Position numbers and translations under genes: made by a program. The notes under the pieces were generated by a model that was given only the letters and a program-made list of their open reading frames with translations, made no database searches and was not told the origin of the DNA. Shown here piece by piece: positions 24,401 to 32,565 of a stretch of DNA of 40,171 nucleotides (position 1 is its first letter; every line of letters begins with the position of its first letter). The DNA lies in the NCBI GenBank assembly GCA_964591665.1, contig CAZQCV010000004.1, positions 1 to 40,171 on the forward strand, read 5' to 3'. The DNA comes from CAZQCV01 sp964591665 (GTDB lineage Bacteria; Patescibacteriota; Minisyncoccia; Phycocordibacterales; UBA9973).

Positions 24401-25183
24401 CACCTAAACGGTAAAGTCATCAAAGGAGATTTAATCATAAACAACAATGATATAATAAATCCATATACTGAAACAAGTAACTATGCAAACAGCGTCGGAC
24501 AAGGTACTGGAATAAATCACTATCCAAATGCTGCAAGTGGTTCTGGATTTCAACCACCAATCAGTATGTATCATGAGACCGCACAATATGCGAATGCAGT
24601 AGGACAAGGTCAGTGGCAAGATAAGTTCTTTACGAATGAAACATGGAATGCTCTTCACAGAAACCCAGGAGCATATGTCGAAAGCACACTTGCTGGATAC
24701 AATCCTCAAAGTGGCATGACGCTCGGTGACTATATTTCAGAACATTTCCCGCACAGAGAAGAATATGGTACATGGAAAGAATACTTCAAAGAAGCGTACA
24801 TGCTTGATGATAAAACAGCGAGTCGTCTAGCAAAATCTACCATGACAAACCTCAAAGACATCGCTGACGACGGTTACCTAAATCAATCAACTATGGGACA
24901 AACGATGAAGCAGGGAACCAAGGGATTCTTTAAAGGATTATTTGGTAGTATGTTTAACGGAAACAGTAACGGCACCCAAGTAGATCAAGCAAACGGGTGG
25001 AATGGTTGGAACGGGAATAGTGGAGGAAATTATAACAATGTCCAAGGTAACGGTATTCAAATGGGGAATGGCATAAACAACCTAGGAACTGGAGGACAGG
25101 GCAACCTAACAAATCCTGGTGGTTACGATGGTCAACAAACACCACAACCACGAAGTAATTGGTTCGGTGGCCCAGGATGGTAA
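21495..25183 (+). CDS. Very large coiled-coil membrane protein, 1177 aa after removing an artefactual gap
   Basis: Two halves are separated by a 100-N gap (22834-22933) flanked by an identical 55-bp sequence; removing 155 nt restores one frame of 1177 aa. Residues 1-550 are coiled-coil and Glu/Lys/Ala-rich. A hydrophobic stretch at about 573-615 (VRMLLSTGIATGILVGTGHV, AASGALAYGGYRLARAGISG) probably enters the membrane. After a Pro-rich linker comes a folded segment, GEGIEHALRRQIEHNPELA, resembling domains seen in other CPR surface proteins. Short repeats follow (IPMEDPNG twice; YANSVGQG and YANAVGQG near 943 and 978), and the last 60 residues are Gly/Asn-rich, ending in NWFGGPGW. No enzymatic motif is seen. 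A surface or structural role is likely. A strong terminator follows. Confidence 0.8.
22779..22988 (+). repeat. 55-bp direct duplication flanking a 100-N gap (assembly artefact)
   Basis: 22779-22833 equals 22934-22988, with Ns at 22834-22933. Same overlap length as at the pnp gap, which points to assembler k-mer overlap. Confidence 0.94.
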
Positions 25184-25202
25184 TTATATAAATGATCTTT
25201 CA

Positions 25203-25236
25203 AAAACAACACTCAAATAGAGTGTTGTTTTTATTT
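25203..25236 (+). terminator. Intrinsic terminator
   Basis: AAAACAACACTC with GAGTGTTGTTTT around AAATA, then TATTTTT. Confidence 0.92.
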
Positions 25237-25265
25237 TTATCAAAAGTAAAAGGTCATGGTATACT
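25237..25265 (+). promoter_or_regulatory. Leaderless promoter of uvrD
   Basis: TTATCA (25237-25242), 17 nt, TATACT (25260-25265), then 8 nt to ATG 25274. An ATG at 25256 in the same frame overlaps the -10 and is rejected. Confidence 0.72.
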
Positions 25266-25273
25266 ACGTATCA

Positions 25274-27199
25274 ATGAAATCATACCTTGGTTCTCTTAAC
25301 AGACAACAACTTGAAGCAGTTCTCGCAACAGAAGGGCCTGTTCTTATTGTAGCAGGAGCTGGTGCAGGAAAGACAAAAACACTCACAACACGAATAGCCC
25401 ACCTTATTGATACAGGTATTCGTGGTGATCACATACTTGCAGTGACCTTTACGAACAAGGCAGCAGGTGAAATGCGAGAAAGAGTCAACGCACTTATCGG
25501 CGATACACCACACAAACCAACTATAAAAACCTTCCATTCACTCGGCGTTATGTTACTCCGATCACACAGTCACATGCTTGGACGGAAAAATACATTTACC
25601 ATTTTAGATGAAAGCGATGTACTTTCACTCATTAAAGAGGCGATGAAACAAGAAGGTATTGATCCTAAACAGTACGATCCTAAAATGATTCGTAGTCTTA
25701 TCTCAAAAGAGAAAGGCGCTTTCGTCGACTATGAATCATATGCCAACAAAGCAGATAGTGGACTCGAACATATCATTGCATCAATTTGGCGTCGATACGA
25801 GGCAGCGCTTGTCCAAGAAGAAGGATATGATTTTGACGACTTATTATTAAAGTCAGTACAGCTCTTGAACAGGCATACAGAAATACGAGAACTATATCAA
25901 AGAAAATTTACACACATACTTATCGATGAATATCAAGATATAAACAGTGTACAGTATGAACTTACAAAACTGCTTGTCGGCGAAACACAAAATATTTGTG
26001 CCGTAGGTGACACGGATCAGAATATCTATAGTTGGCGGGGTGCAGAGATGGCGCACATGCTTCGTTTCGAACGAGATTTTCCAAATACAAAAGTATTTTT
26101 TCTAGAGGAAAACTATCGATCAACAAAAACAATTCTCGGTGCGGCGAATGCAGTTATAAAAAAGAATACTGTGCGTATTGATAAAACACTGTTTACTAAC
26201 GGTGATGAAGGCGATGCAATAGAACTCATGCCTGCGTTTGATGAAAATTACGAAACACGCGCGGTTGCAGAACGAATCGTTGAGCTTCGCGATCAAAAAG
26301 TACCTACGAGCGAGATTGCTATACTTTATCGTACAAACTTTCTTTCTCGTGGCATAGAAGAGGCTTTGCTCGAATATCGTATTCCATACCAAGTACTAGG
26401 TACAAAGTTTTTTGATCGAAGAGAAATAAAAGACGTACTCGCATACATACGTGTTGCCTTTAATAGAAACAGTATTATCGACATGAAGCGTACTATCAAC
26501 ACACCACTTCGAGGTATTGGAAAAACAAGTGTTGATAAACTAATAGAAAGCGGTATCGAGAGTTTAACAGGCGCGACACAGCAAAAAGTACACACATACA
26601 CACAGTTGCTCAATAAAATTCAAACATATGCTGAACACCATACGCCAAGTGAGGTTGTGGTATTCGTACTCAAGGAGACAGGATTAGAAATACAGTACAA
26701 AACAGAAGGAGAGGAAGGTACGGAAAGACTAGAAAACGTATATGAACTTGCGCACCTTGCGGAACGATACAACGAAGCTCCAACAGAGACACGCCTTACG
26801 TCATTTCTGGACGAGGCAGCATTACTTGGAGACCAAGATACACTAAACGACAATGATGCAGGAGTACGTCTTATGACGGTCCATGCCGCCAAAGGACTTG
26901 AATTTAAATATGTTTTTATCATAGGATTAGAAGAAGGTATTTTCCCACACAACAGAAGTGATCAAGGAAAACAAAGTGACAAAGAAGAAGAGCGACGTTT
27001 GTTTTACGTAGCGTTAACCAGAGCAAAAGAAAGACTTTTTCTCTCATACGCACAAATCCGCACACAGTATGGTATGCGTGAAGTAAAAACACCTTCGTCA
27101 TTTATAAGCGAAATACCTGATGCGTTTATCACCATGACTGAGATGCCGTCCTACCGTCACGAAAAACACGAGACTATAGTATACTTAGATGATCTATGA
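25274..27199 (+). CDS. uvrD: UvrD/PcrA-type superfamily 1 DNA helicase
   Basis: A 641-aa 3'-to-5' SF1A helicase of the UvrD/PcrA/Rep group, for DNA repair and for removing proteins from DNA. Motifs in order: Q-motif LNRQQLEAV, Walker A GAGAGKT (residues 28-34), Ia FTNKAAGEM, II LIDEYQDIN, III VGDTDQNIYSWRGA, IV ENYRS, V VRLMTVHAAKGLEF, and VI YVALTRAKERL. It is slightly shorter than typical (about 670-740 aa), mainly at the C-terminus, where the RNA-polymerase-binding Tudor-like tail of PcrA is missing. It overlaps rsmA by 4 nt (ATGA), so the two genes are translationally coupled. Confidence 0.95.
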   Translation: MKSYLGSLNRQQLEAVLATEGPVLIVAGAGAGKTKTLTTRIAHLIDTGIRGDHILAVTFTNKAAGEMRERVNALIGDTPHKPTIKTFHSLGVMLLRSHSHMLGRKNTFTILDESDVLSLIKEAMKQEGIDPKQYDPKMIRSLISKEKGAFVDYESYANKADSGLEHIIASIWRRYEAALVQEEGYDFDDLLLKSVQLLNRHTEIRELYQRKFTHILIDEYQDINSVQYELTKLLVGETQNICAVGDTDQNIYSWRGAEMAHMLRFERDFPNTKVFFLEENYRSTKTILGAANAVIKKNTVRIDKTLFTNGDEGDAIELMPAFDENYETRAVAERIVELRDQKVPTSEIAILYRTNFLSRGIEEALLEYRIPYQVLGTKFFDRREIKDVLAYIRVAFNRNSIIDMKRTINTPLRGIGKTSVDKLIESGIESLTGATQQKVHTYTQLLNKIQTYAEHHTPSEVVVFVLKETGLEIQYKTEGEEGTERLENVYELAHLAERYNEAPTETRLTSFLDEAALLGDQDTLNDNDAGVRLMTVHAAKGLEFKYVFIIGLEEGIFPHNRSDQGKQSDKEEERRLFYVALTRAKERLFLSYAQIRTQYGMREVKTPSSFISEIPDAFITMTEMPSYRHEKHETIVYLDDL

Positions 27200-27981
27200 G
27201 CGAACACCGTACCCACAAAGCAAAAAAATCTCTGGGACAGAACTTTCTCAATTCACCGAAAGCACTACGACAAATCATTGAAGCAAGTCATCTTACAGAG
27301 AAAGACCTCGTTCTTGAAGTAGGACCAGGGAAAGGCGCGCTTACAGAAAAACTTCTCGAAACAGGGGCAACAATACTTGCCATAGAAAAAGATCGTGAAC
27401 TTATTCCATATCTCACAGAAAAATTTGCTCACTATATAAAGGCAAAAAAGTTTACACTCGTTGAAGCGGACATTTTAGAGTACACATTACCTAAGAACAT
27501 ATCTTCATATAAACTCGTCGCAAACATCCCATACTATATAACAGGAGCGATTATCCGAAAATACTTGGACGGAGATGTACAACCGACACACATGACACTA
27601 CTCGTACAAAAAGAAGTTGCTGAACGCATGATTGCTCGAGATAAAAAAGAAAGTTTACTTTCACTTGCAGTCAAAGCATATGGTACTCCTAAAATCATTA
27701 GTGTTGTACCTCGCGGAGCCTTTGCACCAGCGCCTTCGGTAGACTCAGCGATTATTACTATCGAAACTATTTCACACAAAAACTTTAAAAACAAGACACA
27801 TGAGAAAAAGTTCTTTGAACTCATCCATAAAGGTTTTGCTCACAAAAGAAAAACATTGTGGCACAATTTAGACAGTATGTACAACGAAGAAAAAGAGATT
27901 TTTTTTGTAAAAAATAATCTGGATAAAAAAGTTCGTGCAGAAGATATAACAATAAAAAAATGGATAGAAATAAGTAAATAA
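27196..27981 (+). CDS. rsmA: 16S rRNA (adenine1518-N6/adenine1519-N6)-dimethyltransferase
   Basis: A 261-aa RsmA/KsgA that dimethylates two adjacent adenosines in the 3'-terminal hairpin of 16S rRNA, a late 30S assembly checkpoint. Recognised from the N-terminal KKSLGQNFL, the SAM motif I EVGPGKGALTEKL, the acidic loop AIEKDREL, the catalytic VANIPYYIT (N-I-P-Y motif) and the C-terminal VVPRGAFAPAPSVDSAI block. The length is normal. The start codon overlaps the uvrD stop. A shared terminator follows, convergent with the sigma factor gene. Confidence 0.96.
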   Translation: MSEHRTHKAKKSLGQNFLNSPKALRQIIEASHLTEKDLVLEVGPGKGALTEKLLETGATILAIEKDRELIPYLTEKFAHYIKAKKFTLVEADILEYTLPKNISSYKLVANIPYYITGAIIRKYLDGDVQPTHMTLLVQKEVAERMIARDKKESLLSLAVKAYGTPKIISVVPRGAFAPAPSVDSAIITIETISHKNFKNKTHEKKFFELIHKGFAHKRKTLWHNLDSMYNEEKEIFFVKNNLDKKVRAEDITIKKWIEISK

Positions 27982-28005
27982 AAAAATCCTGTGCAGAACA
28001 CAGGA
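27981..28005. terminator. Bidirectional terminator, strongest on minus
   Basis: TCCTGTG with CACAGGA (27987-27993, 27999-28005). On the minus strand it is followed by a T7 run, ending the sigma gene. Confidence 0.88.
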
Positions 28006-28024
28006 CATATTTGGTAAAAAGTTA

Positions 28025-28863
28025 TTAAAGGAAAGCTCTTTTCAATCTTTTTATCGCCTTATCTTTTATCTGACGTATTCTTTCTTGCGAAAGATTATAG
28101 TCCAGACCAATATCCTCAAGGCTTTTTAGAACATACCCTTCAAGTCCAAAGAACTTTCCAAGCACGTCTGCTTGTTTTGGAGTTAATAGCATCTTAATTC
28201 TCTCTACTAGAAGATTTTTATCTCCTACACGCTCTAAAATTTCATCAGGCAACTCAAAACTGGTATCCGCGATGCTTTCCAACAGCGTATTGCCATCTTC
28301 AGACAGTGGAACATCAAGAGACGCATAGTTTTTTTGTATGCAGCAACCATACTTGGAAGATTTTCTTTCTTTATATGAAAGATGTCTGCAACCTCTTCGT
28401 CAGAAATTTCTCTAAAGTGTTCCATCTCAAATTTGATGGAAAAATTAGTTACTTTATCCATCAGCATAAATTGATTTGCAGGCATTCTAACAATCCTTGT
28501 CTGTTCTTGGATTGCTTTTACGATTGATTGCCTAATCCACCACACTGCATAGGAAATAAACTTGAATCCTCTTGTCTCATCAAATCTTTCTGCCGCAATC
28601 ATCAAACCAATGTTACCTTCGTTAATCAAATCTGATATAGATAATCCTTGATTTTGATACTGCTTTGCAATAGAAACCACAAATTTCAAGTTCGAAACAA
28701 CAAGCAAATCAACCGCCTGTTTTTCTCCACTTCTTGCTTTTTTTGCTATTTCTACTTCTTTTTCAGGAGAAAGGAGAGAAAATTTTGATATTTCAGACAA
28801 GTACTTGTCTAGACATATTCCATCTCGATTCGTGATACGAGAGGTTATTTTTAATTGTCTCAT
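28025..28863 (-). CDS. RpoD-type sigma-70 factor resembling Bacteroidota RpoD, frameshifted
   Basis: The N-terminal frame carries MRQLKIT, LDKYLSEISK, region 2 (FVVSIAKQYQNQGLSISDLI, RGFKFISYAVWWIRQSIVKA) and the start of region 3. The C-terminal frame carries the rest of region 3, then region 4 with LTPKQADVLGKFFGLEGYVL and the helix-turn-helix LSQERIRQIKDKAIKRLKR. A run of seven A (28329-28335) puts the two parts out of frame; eight would restore reading as KKNYASLDVPLSEDGNTLLE. There is no region 1.1, and the N-terminus is the form I know from Bacteroidota RpoD. It is divergent from the T4SS-like cluster. Possibilities are a sequencing indel, transcriptional slippage on A7, or decay. The true start is ATG 28863; ATG 28887 overlaps the -10. 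Confidence 0.85.
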
Positions 28864-28878
28864 CTTTGATTTTTCATT

Positions 28879-28907
28879 ACTATACATTTAATATAATCTT
28901 ATGTCAA
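28879..28907 (-). promoter_or_regulatory. Promoter of the sigma factor gene
   Basis: Minus strand TTGACA (28902-28907), 17 nt, TATAGT (28879-28884); the expected start leaves about 9 nt of leader. It overlaps face to face with the promoter of the 28953 gene. Confidence 0.8.
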
Positions 28908-28917
28908 TATTTTTATA

Positions 28918-28946
28918 TTGTAGCTGGAACGCAAATATTCTATACT
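28918..28946 (+). promoter_or_regulatory. Leaderless promoter of the TSP3 protein gene
   Basis: TTGTAG (28918-28923), 17 nt, TATACT (28941-28946), 6 nt to ATG 28953. Confidence 0.72.
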
Positions 28947-28952
28947 GTATAT

Positions 28953-29873
28953 ATGTTAAAAAATCTCAATCAATATCTTCCCAGTGAAGGTTTTAGAAAA
29001 CGAATACTTATTATCATCGGAGTCGTTGTACTAGGTTTTGGTACGTGGCAAGTTATCCAACTTGCACCATGGAAAAAATGGGGGACGGGATCATCTGCCC
29101 CTCAAGATAAAAAAGTTGGACTCATCGTAACCTCTTTAACTCAAAGCGACCAAGATAATGACGGTGTCCCTGACTGGGAAGAAAAATTTTGGGGAACAGA
29201 CCCAGCAAATCCAGATACAAACGGAGACGGGATACCCGATGGCGTAGAAGTAGCAAGAAAAAAAGAAACTGATGGTGTTTCGATTGACACCCAAAACTTA
29301 AATGAAACAGAACGTCTTGCTCAGCAAATCGCAAAGACGGGATTTGCACTCGGGCAGGCAGGAACCATTACTGATGATGGTGCTTCAACACTAGGAAGTC
29401 AGATTCTTGAGGACATAAAAAACATAAAGAAATACCAAGTGTACGACAAAAGTGTCATTATTTCACGTGGTTCAGCAAACAAAAAAAATATAGAGGCCTA
29501 CGCTTCAGAAGTAACTAAGGTAATGAATTCTACAAAGCTTGGAAATGATATTTCAGTAAATATTACTGGAAAAGCTTTACAGGACGGCACTCCAGATGAG
29601 CTCAAGAGGCTTGACCCTATTATCGCTATGTATACAAAAGCAACCTCGGACATGTTGCGCATAGCTGCACCAGTAGGATTTGAGCAAGTGCATCTCGATC
29701 TCATAAATGGATATGCACGTATGAGAGATGACACAAAAGCAATGAAGGAAGCATTTACAAATCCTGTTCTGGCAACTTCTGTATTATCAAATACTGAGGA
29801 TCGTTTCAATATGATGCTTAATGCAATTAATAACTACATTAACGCTCTTCGACCCTTTTCGGAAAATAAATAG
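28953..29873 (+). CDS. Membrane-anchored protein with thrombospondin type-3-like calcium-binding repeats
   Basis: 306 aa. One membrane segment at about residues 18-37 (RILIIIGVVVLGFGTWQVIQ), then a Ser/Pro-rich spacer and two calcium-binding TSP3/EF-hand-like loops at about 66-98: DQDNDGVPDWEEKFWGTDP and NPDTNGDGIPDGVEVARKK. The rest is a helical domain of about 200 residues (QVYDKSVIISRGSANKKNIE, FEQVHLDLINGYARMRDDTK) that I cannot name. In many Parcubacteria such a protein opens the VirB6/PrgI/VirB4 cluster, as it does here. It is likely anchored with the loops outside. Its leaderless promoter is back-to-back with the sigma factor promoter. Confidence 0.82.
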   Translation: MLKNLNQYLPSEGFRKRILIIIGVVVLGFGTWQVIQLAPWKKWGTGSSAPQDKKVGLIVTSLTQSDQDNDGVPDWEEKFWGTDPANPDTNGDGIPDGVEVARKKETDGVSIDTQNLNETERLAQQIAKTGFALGQAGTITDDGASTLGSQILEDIKNIKKYQVYDKSVIISRGSANKKNIEAYASEVTKVMNSTKLGNDISVNITGKALQDGTPDELKRLDPIIAMYTKATSDMLRIAAPVGFEQVHLDLINGYARMRDDTKAMKEAFTNPVLATSVLSNTEDRFNMMLNAINNYINALRPFSENK

Positions 29874-29899
29874 ACAAGGGATTAGTAACTAAGTATAAT
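29871..29899 (+). promoter_or_regulatory. Leaderless promoter of the 857-aa secreted protein gene
   Basis: TAGACA (29871-29876, starting with the stop codon of the upstream gene), 17 nt, TATAAT (29894-29899), then 6 nt to ATG 29906. Confidence 0.8.
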
Positions 29900-29905
29900 T
29901 GATAT

Positions 29906-32479
29906 ATGGGAAAACACGAGTTCACAAAACAAATCACAGCACTACTTATAATACTTTTCTTTATTCTTGAGCCGATCAGTACATTTGCGTTTTTGGGAGC
30001 AGCAGATGATGTTCATGATGCAGTGACAAACGCTGGAGTTGGTGTTGATGCTGGAACAAACAGTGCTCAAACTGTAATGGTATCAAAAGACCAGGCAATA
30101 AAAGCACTTGAAGATGTTGGTGCAGCAATCGCAAGCCAACTTTTAAACAAACTTACAGAGTCCACAGTAAACTGGATCAACAGTGGATTTGAAGAAAATC
30201 CTCAATTCGTTGAAAATACCGGTTCATTCTTTAAGAATCTTGCAGATGTAGAAGTTAAAGGTGTTATTGATCAGATTGGGTATGACGCAAAGAATTTTCC
30301 GTTTGGAAAAGGTGTGGCAGTATCGTTAATCAAAGAGTATGTGAGTGGACAAGGAGATCTAAAAGATAAAACAGTTTTTACACTCGATAAGGTCATAGGT
30401 CCAAATTATAAAGACTTTTCTACAGACTTCTCAAAAGGAGGCTGGCCAGGTCTTGCAGCGATTATTGGCAATCCAGCAAACACTCCATTAGGACAATATA
30501 ATATTGCAAAAAGTGAATTAAGTAATAAAATAAACACAGTAACACAGAAAGTAGACAAAGAACTGACAAGAGGGCAAGGATTTCTTGATCAGAAAGTATG
30601 TGTAAAACGCAAACCAGGAAAAAACGTTGGTAAAGCAGAACAAGATGCTGCTAATCAGTCTGCTGCAAACCAAGCATTAGCGAACCAAGCCGCGCAAGGA
30701 GGGAATAGCGGCACAACTCAGGCTGCACAAGGTGGAACAAGTAACCCTCGGTCAGCACAGGGCGGAACTAGTAGTAGCGGCCAAGCTGCACAAGGTGGAA
30801 ATAGTAATAGTGGTCAGGCAGCACAGGGCGGAACTAGTAATCCTCGTGCAACTGCAGGTACAAGTAACCCATCATTTTGGTCTAGTATCACAGATGTAGA
30901 TGAAAAAGACTGTGATCAATATAAATCAATGTCTCCAGGTTCTGTAGTAGAAGCGTCACTTAACAAAGCAATTGGAAGTAAGACAGATAACGTTGCATTA
31001 TCTTCTGTAATAGGAAGTCTTTCAAGTAGTATCGGAGCAATCACAAATGCACTTGTGAACACAATGGTAAGTAAAGGACTCGGAGCCCTTTCTTCTAAAG
31101 GGAAACAAGCCCCTGCTACAAATGAACAAGAATGGTCATATAATGGATATACACTAACACCAAAACCAAAAAATGCCGCTGGCGGTTTTGATTATAGCCA
31201 AAATAGAGTTGTAGACCTTGAAGAGATTCTCATTACAGGAGCTCCTGACCAGACACAAGTAATAACTAATCCAACAACAGGAGAACCAGAAATAAAAGTA
31301 CTTACCAGAAAAAAGACTGTACTGGAAAGTACAAAGACAGTAAAAGAAAACTATAGGAAAATAACTGAACTGATTGACGGGAATAAGCAAAAAAATATCC
31401 CGAGTTTGTCTGAAAAATTGAAACAACTAGACTACTGTATACCTGGACCAGACTATGGGTGGGAACTCCGTCTTAGCAGAGGATTTGGACGAGCAGAGAA
31501 GTTTCTAAATAAAAAACTTACATCAAAGAGTGACAAAAAAGCCAATAAGGCACAAGCCGCATTGGATAAATTAGCACGTGCAGAAAAAAAAATTGAAAGA
31601 GACATAAAATTTAATATGTTAGAACATAATATTCCGAGTTACCCTCAGCTGGTTGACAAAGTTGCCCGTAGTCGTCGTTTTTCTCTTAAAGCAAAAGAGT
31701 ATTATGATAAGTATTTAACTTTCACAGCAACAACGGCAATGCTTGAGAGTATTAAAAAAGAATATCTCAAAATAAAGACTAATCCTAACAGCACCACTGT
31801 ACAACTAGGAGATTTGCTTCAACAATATGCGGGTATAGAAGAAGACGTTGCAAATGATTTTAATTTAGCGCAATCAATAAAAGATTATAATACACTTTAT
31901 CAAGACTATACAGATTTAAGTGACGAACTTTCAACTTGCCGTACAGAAAAAAGAGTTGGCGGAACTAGTTTCACTTTACCTAACGGAACAACTGCAAACT
32001 CATACGATGATCAAGGTGAATATTCTGAGGATGCAGTACCTTCAGAAGATTTAGCCGATATTACCATACTGGACGTTGGTACAGGACTTCAAATGGATAT
32101 GAAGTTCAAAACAGAGCTCGGAACAAGTAGTGGACACGCACTTCGAGCGCTTAGTGGTGATGATACGGACCAATCGAATCTTGTATATAGTATAATGAAA
32201 GCATACTCAACAAATACAAGACTGACAGACATGTTGGGCTCTGGTTTAACGGGAGATACTCTATTTGACGCTGTAAAGAATTATGTAGAAAATGATGTTG
32301 ATGACGCAGGATTATTACCAGTAAAAATAACAAATGAAACAAAGTTTTACTGTTGGGATCAACTAGCAAAGACAAACACTAGCAACTACTGGAGAAATAG
32401 AGATGTTAACCTAACTTGTGACAAATTTTATCATGCAGATAATAGTGATTATGAAATAGAAAAAGAGTATCTACCTTAA
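29906..32479 (+). CDS. Large secreted protein of the T4SS-like cluster, 857 aa, with QGG repeats
   Basis: No named family recognised. An N-terminal signal peptide (about residues 8-29, ITALLIILFFILEPISTFAF) is followed by a helical region (AIASQLLNKLTESTVNWINS), then a low-complexity block at about 261-324 with repeats of the AAQGGTS type, and a long helical C-terminal half including a coiled coil (ANKAQAALDKLARAEKKIER). Several cysteines (VCVKRK, EKDCDQ, DYCIPG, STCRTE, YCWDQ, LTCDKF) could form disulfides outside the cell. It sits between the TSP3 protein and the VirB6-like gene, so it may be a structural or periplasmic part of the apparatus. It is isolated from the next gene by a 20-bp perfect terminator stem. 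Confidence 0.75.
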   Translation: MGKHEFTKQITALLIILFFILEPISTFAFLGAADDVHDAVTNAGVGVDAGTNSAQTVMVSKDQAIKALEDVGAAIASQLLNKLTESTVNWINSGFEENPQFVENTGSFFKNLADVEVKGVIDQIGYDAKNFPFGKGVAVSLIKEYVSGQGDLKDKTVFTLDKVIGPNYKDFSTDFSKGGWPGLAAIIGNPANTPLGQYNIAKSELSNKINTVTQKVDKELTRGQGFLDQKVCVKRKPGKNVGKAEQDAANQSAANQALANQAAQGGNSGTTQAAQGGTSNPRSAQGGTSSSGQAAQGGNSNSGQAAQGGTSNPRATAGTSNPSFWSSITDVDEKDCDQYKSMSPGSVVEASLNKAIGSKTDNVALSSVIGSLSSSIGAITNALVNTMVSKGLGALSSKGKQAPATNEQEWSYNGYTLTPKPKNAAGGFDYSQNRVVDLEEILITGAPDQTQVITNPTTGEPEIKVLTRKKTVLESTKTVKENYRKITELIDGNKQKNIPSLSEKLKQLDYCIPGPDYGWELRLSRGFGRAEKFLNKKLTSKSDKKANKAQAALDKLARAEKKIERDIKFNMLEHNIPSYPQLVDKVARSRRFSLKAKEYYDKYLTFTATTAMLESIKKEYLKIKTNPNSTTVQLGDLLQQYAGIEEDVANDFNLAQSIKDYNTLYQDYTDLSDELSTCRTEKRVGGTSFTLPNGTTANSYDDQGEYSEDAVPSEDLADITILDVGTGLQMDMKFKTELGTSSGHALRALSGDDTDQSNLVYSIMKAYSTNTRLTDMLGSGLTGDTLFDAVKNYVENDVDDAGLLPVKITNETKFYCWDQLAKTNTSNYWRNRDVNLTCDKFYHADNSDYEIEKEYLP
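30686..30875 (+). repeat. In-frame imperfect tandem repeats (AAQGG[T/N]S units)
   Basis: About five copies of a short unit encoding QGG followed by T-S or N-S, alternating with NPR or SGQ, within the 857-aa protein. The DNA is degenerate at third positions, so the repeat is maintained at protein level rather than freshly duplicated. Confidence 0.75.
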
Positions 32480-32524
32480 CTAACAAAAGACCTTGGTATA
32501 ACCAAGGTCTTTTGTTAGTTTTAC
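32478..32524 (+). terminator. Very strong intrinsic terminator inside the T4SS-like cluster
   Basis: A 20-bp perfect stem (32478-32497 with 32501-32520) closed by ATA and followed by TTTTA, beginning in the stop codon region. A second small hairpin, ACCCTTT/AAAGGGT, follows at 32523-32542, then the TACAAT -10 (32551-32556) of the next gene. Confidence 0.92.
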
Positions 32525-32565
32525 CCTTTACTCTCAAAGGGTAAATAGGGTACAATGTATCACAG

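Noticed and set aside
28325..28345. Classical programmed -1 ribosomal frameshift (X XXY YYZ) in the sigma gene
   Set aside because: In the zero frame the base before AAA AAA is C, giving poor P-site re-pairing, and no strong downstream stimulatory hairpin was seen; an indel or RNA polymerase slippage is simpler.
28863..28955. Longer starts for both divergent genes (28887 minus, 28866 plus)
   Set aside because: They fall on or upstream of the -10 boxes; the homologous N-terminus (MRQLKIT) and the promoter position support 28863 and 28953.
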